Positions 8,393-12,432 of a DNA stretch of 12,432 bases are shown here, piece after piece. This DNA is from Myxococcales bacterium (GTDB lineage: Bacteria > Myxococcota_C > UBA6777). Under the pieces are notes generated by a model. That model was not told the origin of the DNA. It saw only the letters and a program-made list of their open reading frames with translations, and searched no databases. How positions within the stretch are numbered: position 1 is the first letter of the stretch; each line of letters starts with the position of its first letter. Where the stretch lies: the NCBI GenBank assembly GCA_027005175.1, contig JALTMC010000664.1, forward strand, positions 1-12,432, read 5' to 3'. The translations under genes were made by a program, and so were the position numbers.

Positions 8393-8416
8393 AATTTGCT
8401 CCTGGCCCAAATTAAA
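8390..8416. repeat. AT-rich perfect inverted repeat in the convergent junction
   Basis: TTTAATTTG (8390-8398) and CAAATTAAA (8408-8416) are exact reverse complements around a 9-base loop. It overlaps a degenerate upstream copy of the 70-bp repeat. Neither strand has a T run on the downstream side, so it is not a standard terminator. Confidence 0.5.
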
Positions 8417-8456
8417 CGTGGCTCAAGAGTCTCAATAGTAGCACTTGATTCACAGC

Positions 8457-8593
8457 TTTTGAGCTTTGATTCAGGCTCTAATTTAACGTGGATTTCAATG
8501 TCGGCGAGGATGTTGCGTTTGCCTGTTTTTGAGCTTTGATTCAGGCTAAAATTTAACGTGGATTTCAATGTCGGCGAGGACGTTGCGTTTGCC
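8457..8593. repeat. 70-bp tandem duplication, two near-identical copies
   Basis: Copy 1 (about 8457-8523) and copy 2 (about 8527-8593) repeat with a period of exactly 70 bases and differ at three places over about 67 bases (8478, 8479 and 8511 against 8548, 8549 and 8581). Copy 2 covers the last 15 or so codons of the open frame that continues past the TGA of the - strand gene, including its TAG stop; in copy 1 the two changes at 8478-8479 remove that stop. A weaker third copy lies 70 bases further left, clearest at ATTAAACGTG (8411-8420). Confidence 0.85.
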
Positions 8594-8686
8594 GTTACTG
8601 AGGGTGATGGTATCGAGTTTTTTCCAGGAACTTCCATTTTTGAGAACCGTGAACCACGGTCCTGCCACAAAGTGGACACCTTCCGC
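8546..8686 (-). other. Coding-like extension beyond an in-frame TGA
   Basis: Directly after the TGA at 8687-8689, in the same frame, 46 sense codons run to a TAG at 8546-8548. The translated piece (for example VHFVAGPWFTVLKN, then LDTITLSNGKRNVLADIEIH) reads like the beta-strand end of a protein domain. Either the TGA is a nonsense mutation in a once longer gene (CGA to TGA would be a single change), or it is read through. A 9-bp hairpin (arms 8643-8651 and 8655-8663, triloop 8652-8654, one G-U pair on the transcript) lies 23 bases after the TGA. Confidence 0.5.
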
Positions 8687-9307
8687 TCATATTCGGACCC
8701 AAAGATGTTTGAGTCCAACTCTTTCGATTCTCCCTCCAAAGGAAGGTACTTGCAACTGAATCGTCTTGTTGGCTTTCAAGTGAAAATGATGGCCAATCTG
8801 AACCTTTTGAGGGGTGACAGAGGCGGCCATAATACCGTTCTCTGTGCGGATCCTTATCGCAATTCTGGCGTGAGTTCGACGCAGCTCCTTGGCAAGAAAT
8901 GCGATGTGAGCTTGAGGGAGAGGAAGCTTTTGACGGAGCGTCAACTGCTTGCGTGACATATCGCCATGAAACAGCAATGTCTCCAGTCCGGGACTTCCAC
9001 TCTGTAAAGGCTCTTTGGCAAACTTCAATAAGGCTTGCATCCATTGTGAGCGAGCAGGCGTTTTGAGCTTGCCATGAGAAGCACAACCTGTATCACAATC
9101 CTGGTCATTTTGTTGAGCAGGAGCTTTGCCAAGTGAGCCCTGTTTTGCCGCTTGATTGGGTGGCATTCTTTTGAATACCGCTGCTTTCTTTTTTGTATGA
9201 ATACCTTTGGCCTTTGATGTGGGTTGAAAGGCGAGAAGTGGCTGAAACCACATCACTCCCAATCCAAACAATGTTGTCCCTACAATCCAACGGAGTGTCT
9301 GGAACAT
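8687..9307 (-). CDS. Exported protein of unknown family, probably interrupted by TGA
   Basis: 206 residues from the ATG at 9307, which has AGGAG 6 bases upstream. The N-terminus (RWIVGTTLFGLGVMWFQPLLAF) is a hydrophobic signal, probably cleaved near residue 26, so the protein is likely periplasmic or outer-surface. A basic, low-complexity linker follows, with CDTGC around residues 72-76, a helical part (WMQALLKFAKEPL) and then alternating hydrophobic strands (ARIAIRIRTENG, GHHFHLKANKTIQLQVPSFG) that stop abruptly at LKHLWVRI. I do not recognise the family. The frame continues in protein-like sequence after the stop, so the intact form may be 253 residues. It lies 76 bases downstream of the DUF2330 gene on the same strand and may share its transcript, with a strong hairpin between. 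It could be a pseudogene. Confidence 0.6.
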   Translation of the reverse strand: MFQTLRWIVGTTLFGLGVMWFQPLLAFQPTSKAKGIHTKKKAAVFKRMPPNQAAKQGSLGKAPAQQNDQDCDTGCASHGKLKTPARSQWMQALLKFAKEPLQSGSPGLETLLFHGDMSRKQLTLRQKLPLPQAHIAFLAKELRRTHARIAIRIRTENGIMAASVTPQKVQIGHHFHLKANKTIQLQVPSFGGRIERVGLKHLWVRI

Positions 9308-9331
9308 AATGCTCTCCTACTTTTTTTATAT

Positions 9332-9371
9332 GGAGAGAAAAGAGCCTTCGTAAGAGGGCTCTTGTCTCTCC
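9332..9371 (-). promoter_or_regulatory. Strong intercistronic hairpin
   Basis: Two 15-base arms (9332-9346 and 9357-9371) are complementary at 14 positions around a 10-base loop; the inner seven pairs are AAGAGCC with GGCTCTT. It begins 12 bases after the DUF2330 stop and ends about 24 bases before the next start codon. On the - strand transcript it is followed by ATATAAAAAAAG, not by U's, so it does not look like a standard terminator. RNA processing or differential stability of the two genes is a reasonable inference. Confidence 0.6.
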
Positions 9372-9383
9372 GTCATCTTGCTG

Positions 9384-11780
9384 TTAGCGGCAGCCCACTT
9401 GTTGGAGTAGTCTGGCGTATTTTCGCTCGGCTTTTTGGATGCGGAACATGGATTTGACTTCTCGACAGCTAGTGGCAGATCTCCACAATCTGATCCAGGT
9501 GCGTAGGTCAACCTTGCGCCATCCTGGGCTGCGATACCCTGCCGCACGGGCCAACTGAAGACTGCGAATGTTGTTGTGTATCTGACGGAATTGTTTTTTG
9601 AGGTTGTTGCGATGGCACCAAATATACCACGTGAGAAGTTGGCGAACGAGCTGTCTTGCTTCACCGCGATTCCAGTACATACCTGGAACAAACAATGCGC
9701 CGCCATGCCATGGGACCTTCCTGGCAGAGGGGCGGAATCGGTAGGCATGTAGGATCGCTTTCGCGGCTTGACGTGGCTTTTTGCGGGCGAGCCCTGCAAC
9801 ATACGAGGCAGCCATGCGTCGGATGCTGTTGCTCTTATCTGTTGCCATCATCGTAACAAGCTTGGCAACTCCGGCCTTTTCAGCCAGGGGCATCAACATT
9901 TGACGCAGAAACGTAAATCGCTGTGACAAGAGGAAAATGTTGCGAATAGAGACTTTGGAGTTCTTGCGAAGTATCGCCGTGATCTTTAGACGCATGGGGC
10001 GTTGGATGGCGCGATATGTATAATGGTATCTCGTATAGAGTTGCAGGTCTCGCAGCGTCTTTTCTTGCTGAATACGCGCAGCAAGAGCCCATGTCTTCAC
10101 GATTTTGGGTTCTTTGGGCTTCTTTGTGATGTCCATCAATTGTTTCTTAAACTTGGACCCATGAACGAGCTTGGTCAAGGCTACAAGAGACCAGCCTCGT
10201 CGAACGAGATCGCTCCCTTCGAGGAATTCTCCTGTAAGGTAAGGGATCGCTTTTTGGTTGAGCTTGAGCAAATACTGCAAGGCTTTTGCCGATTTCTTGG
10301 GGTGATCCAGCATCGCGATCCAGCGATAGATCTTTCGAGCGTTGCGAGGGATCCGACGTTGCTTGTACACAGGCTTTGGGACCAGACGAGGTGCTGGAGG
10401 TCGTGCGTACATGGGACCCTGCCAACGTGTTAGAATTCCGCCAGAGCGACAATACCTGCGAAGGAAGCGGGCGTTGTAGTGACATCTTCTCCTTCGAGAC
10501 CTACTCTTTTTGGGTGCGGGCATACGATACCGTGGAAAGGTCAAGTTTTCCCGTGCTAGAACCTTTCGAGGAAAGTCTCCATCAACAATGGTCATGGTCA
10601 TACCACGAAGAGCTAGCAAGCTTTCTTGTACGGTGTAGGCTCGCTCTTGTTGGATCGCCTGTCGATTGAGTTGGTCAATCCAGCGACCGCGAAGCTTGAG
10701 CACCTCACCAATATTTAGCAATTGTTTTTTACGTGTTTCATGACGCAATGATAGCTTTCGTAGCTGCACCGCTCGGAGGTCTGAGGCAAACAAATCACGA
10801 GCTAGACCGTTATGTCGTTTGGGATTGCGTTGATTTTGGATTCTTCCCCATCGATACCGGGGGATCTGGTAAGGCTTCCCACCATAAACACGAATCGGTA
10901 GAAGCTCCGTAATATTTCGATAGAGTGTTTGTCCACTAACTTGCCGAACGACATGTGATTTGGGAATATTTCGGATCTGGCGAGGGCCATTGGTGAGGAT
11001 ATATACAACATTTCGCAACCGTCCTGCATTAAAAGCAGACAATCGCATCGGTACGATGAGTTTGGGTGTGCGAAAGCGGAATCCCATCGCCTGAACAGCA
11101 CCGTTAAAGCTGCCACCACGGGGGAATGAAGGTCGGGCTCGACGCATCCCTGGTCGAGGGGATACACCCTTTTTTCCAGAGACTCTTGTTTTGACAGCAA
11201 CGAAACACCACCCAAGCTTGACATAGTCTTCGACAGGTTTGTCCATCCCTTTGGGATATTTGTAGCCATTGCGATCCATCCATCGCTTGAGTGCGGCTGA
11301 ACTCCCCGCTTCCAAAACAGCAACCTGGTACATCCCTACAGCTTCTTTGCGTAACACACGAACACGCTTTCGTCGGGGAGCCGACTTTTCTGCGACAGCG
11401 ATGGAGGGAGCCATCATGGCTTTGTATTTGCGATAGCGTCGCCGTCGCCATAGGTAAACAGGGATCTCGGGTGGGTCGATCGCTGCTGCGATATGGGCAA
11501 AGATGTTATCGGGAAGTTTACGAATGGTTGGAGGTTTGGGAAATGGAATAAGCATTCCAAAATTATCGACTTTTCCCGAAAATGCTGGGCGTAATACGAT
11601 ACTCTCCACACCGTTTTTATAAAACACATAGGTTTTTTGAGGACCGACACGTTTAAGTGCCACACCCGGCCCTCTATAAGGTGGAGGTACCATGCCACAT
11701 GGATCAGCCTGTACCTCTGAATGCCATCCAAAACTCACGAAACATAACAACCCAAGCATCCATTGCAAGTGGAACTTCAT
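9384..11780 (-). CDS. DUF2330 family exported protein with HEAT-like C-terminal half
   Basis: 798 residues. The ATG at 11780 is chosen because GGAG lies 7 bases upstream and a clear signal peptide follows (MKFHLQWMLGLLCFVSFGWH, cleavage likely after VQA, residue 25); an upstream start at 11855 would bury it. DUF2330 features run from about 28 to 300: DPCGMVPPP, then VLRPAFSGKVDNFGMLIPFP (62-81), YQVAVLEAGSSAALKRWMDR (151-170), DYVKLGWCFVAVK (185-197), and RLRNVVYILTNG (254-265). A basic stretch rich in Arg and Lys (about 300-480) leads to a helical region resembling HEAT repeats (about 485-680, e.g. SIRRMAASYVAGLA). DUF2330 has no known biochemical role; the protein is probably periplasmic or on the outer surface. 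The length well exceeds that of the DUF2330 domain alone, and the strongly basic composition is notable. Confidence 0.85.
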   Translation of the reverse strand: MKFHLQWMLGLLCFVSFGWHSEVQADPCGMVPPPYRGPGVALKRVGPQKTYVFYKNGVESIVLRPAFSGKVDNFGMLIPFPKPPTIRKLPDNIFAHIAAAIDPPEIPVYLWRRRRYRKYKAMMAPSIAVAEKSAPRRKRVRVLRKEAVGMYQVAVLEAGSSAALKRWMDRNGYKYPKGMDKPVEDYVKLGWCFVAVKTRVSGKKGVSPRPGMRRARPSFPRGGSFNGAVQAMGFRFRTPKLIVPMRLSAFNAGRLRNVVYILTNGPRQIRNIPKSHVVRQVSGQTLYRNITELLPIRVYGGKPYQIPRYRWGRIQNQRNPKRHNGLARDLFASDLRAVQLRKLSLRHETRKKQLLNIGEVLKLRGRWIDQLNRQAIQQERAYTVQESLLALRGMTMTIVDGDFPRKVLARENLTFPRYRMPAPKKSRSRRRRCHYNARFLRRYCRSGGILTRWQGPMYARPPAPRLVPKPVYKQRRIPRNARKIYRWIAMLDHPKKSAKALQYLLKLNQKAIPYLTGEFLEGSDLVRRGWSLVALTKLVHGSKFKKQLMDITKKPKEPKIVKTWALAARIQQEKTLRDLQLYTRYHYTYRAIQRPMRLKITAILRKNSKVSIRNIFLLSQRFTFLRQMLMPLAEKAGVAKLVTMMATDKSNSIRRMAASYVAGLARKKPRQAAKAILHAYRFRPSARKVPWHGGALFVPGMYWNRGEARQLVRQLLTWYIWCHRNNLKKQFRQIHNNIRSLQLARAAGYRSPGWRKVDLRTWIRLWRSATSCREVKSMFRIQKAERKYARLLQQVGCR

Positions 11781-11901
11781 CTCTTGTCTCCTTTTCTTCT
11801 TGTCAATTCGTTTGCCGATAGCTCGTACAAGCATAGTTGGATGTATACGCGGCAATTTCTATTTCGGTCTACAAAAAGAAACTTGACCATATCTCCAAGC
11901 T
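11781..11901 (-). promoter_or_regulatory. Probable promoter region of the DUF2330 gene
   Basis: These 121 bases separate the start codon from the 22-bp repeat array. The best promoter-like pair read on the - strand is TAGACC (11866-11871), an 18-base spacer and TATACA (11842-11847), each 4 of 6 to consensus. This is weak, but the promoter must lie here or within or beyond the array. Confidence 0.25.
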
Positions 11902-12122
11902 CTTTGCAACTCGATGGAGGTAGATTTTCTAACTTGGTGGAGAGCGTTTTGCAACTTGGTGGAGAGCGTTTTGCAACTTGGTGGAGGTAGCTTTGCAACC
12001 TGGTGGAGATCGCTTTGCAACTTGGTGGAGATCGCTTTGCAACTTGGTGGAGGTAGCTTTGCAACCTGGTGGAGATCGCTTTGCAACTTGGTGGAGATCG
12101 CTTTGCAACCTGGTGGAGAGAA
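11902..12122. repeat. Tandem array of ten ~22-bp units
   Basis: Read on the + strand, the unit is CTTTGCAACYTGGTGGAG plus four variable bases (ATCG, GTAG or AGCG). Units begin at 11902 (degenerate, 23 bases), 11925 (degenerate), 11947, 11969, 11991, 12013, 12035, 12057, 12079 and 12101. From 11947 on, the spacing is exactly 22. The order of variants gives a second period of 66 bases: 11970-12034 is identical to 12036-12100. Each unit contains the palindrome TTGCAA. The array lies 122 to 342 bases upstream of the DUF2330 start codon. Confidence 0.93.
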
Positions 12123-12432
12123 GCCAATATGCCTGCTCAGGTAAAAAGCGCAGGACTCTTGCTTGTATCGAGTGACTTCCTCTCTCTCTTTGGGGGAACC
12201 TTCGGATGTTATGGGGAAAAGAGAAGTGTGGACTCAGGCTCTTCTCGCTCTTGCGATACACAACATGAATAAGCCAGGGGGAAGTCAAGGGGAGGGTCTG
12301 TTAGACCAGACTTGATTTGTTTATGGTGGAAGAGGAAGGGCCGGAAGCATGGGCAATAGAAAGGACATACCTCTCCCGATTCATCCATGTGAGACATGGA
12401 CGACCTTCCGATAGCTACAGAGGGATGAGCAG
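12123..12432. other. Region without a supported gene
   Basis: No reading frame here has a convincing start, ribosome site and protein-like content. The only clear structure is an inverted repeat, TCCATGT (12384-12390) and ACATGGA (12394-12400), with a GAG loop and two further pairs beyond a mismatch (12381-12403). It could be a small operator or an RNA hairpin; no T run follows. Confidence 0.5.

Noticed and set aside
8098-8739. 213-codon - strand frame spanning the repeat junction
   Set aside because: Most of it is antisense to the glycosyltransferase gene or lies in the duplicated DNA; no start signals or recognisable protein content.
8595-9086. Alternative - strand frame containing a CPLCG zinc-ribbon-like motif (ATG at the ATGA overlapping the TGA)
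   Set aside because: Its upstream part is an out-of-frame shadow of the exported protein gene. The short ATGA-started piece encodes 30 residues with only one CxxC pair and no ribosome site.
11902-12122. CRISPR array
   Set aside because: Units are contiguous with no unique spacers, and no cas gene is present.
11777-12288. Several long open frames on both strands across the 22-bp array, one on the - strand ending in ATGA overlapping the DUF2330 start
   Set aside because: The unit contains no stop codon in any frame, and a 22-base period cycles through all three frames, so long frames arise automatically. They lack ATG starts with ribosome sites and give low-complexity repeats.
12209-12397. 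Cys-rich 62-codon - strand frame
   Set aside because: No ribosome site and no family resemblance; its start overlaps the hairpin at 12381-12403. Chance is more likely.

Overview
The window looks like a chromosomal segment from a Gram-negative bacterium of the myxobacterial/Bradymonas-like (former Deltaproteobacteria) kind. The reasons are lipoprotein and Sec signals, a choice-of-anchor-D plus von Willebrand A surface protein of a type common there, a DUF2330 protein, a cytochrome P460-like lipoprotein, and base composition near 50 % GC by eye. This placement is inference. No phage, transposase, CRISPR array, tRNA or rRNA is visible.

Layout. Positions 1-8361 carry five genes on the + strand: the 3' part of a neutral-ceramidase-like hydrolase (cut by the left edge), a small P460-like haem lipoprotein, an M24B Xaa-Pro peptidase, a large lipoprotein with six ASH/choice-of-anchor-D-like repeats and a vWA domain, and a queuosine-tRNA mannosyltransferase-like glycosyltransferase starting 4 bases after it. 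Between the peptidase and the vWA gene is a 313-base gap with a near-consensus sigma70-type promoter, a leader of about 120 bases and a textbook intrinsic terminator. It looks like a small RNA or an attenuated leader. Positions 8362-8545 are the convergent junction, with a 70-bp tandem duplication.

Positions 8546-11780 hold two genes on the - strand: a 798-residue DUF2330 protein with a HEAT-like C-terminal half, then an exported protein of unknown family. The second gene is interrupted by an in-frame TGA after 206 codons and stays open and protein-like for 46 more codons. A 15-bp-stem hairpin lies between the two genes. Upstream of the DUF2330 gene (11902-12122) is an array of ten units of about 22 bp with a 66-bp higher-order period. 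The last 310 bases show no gene I can support.

Working together: at least four of the seven proteins are predicted to be exported or surface-anchored (P460 lipoprotein, vWA lipoprotein, DUF2330 protein, interrupted protein) and the ceramidase-like enzyme is usually exported, so the segment is mainly cell-envelope biology. The M24 peptidase and the tRNA glycosyltransferase are cytoplasmic. I see no single pathway joining them. The least explained items are the interrupted gene with its duplicated 3' end, the 22-bp array and the leader/terminator before the vWA gene.
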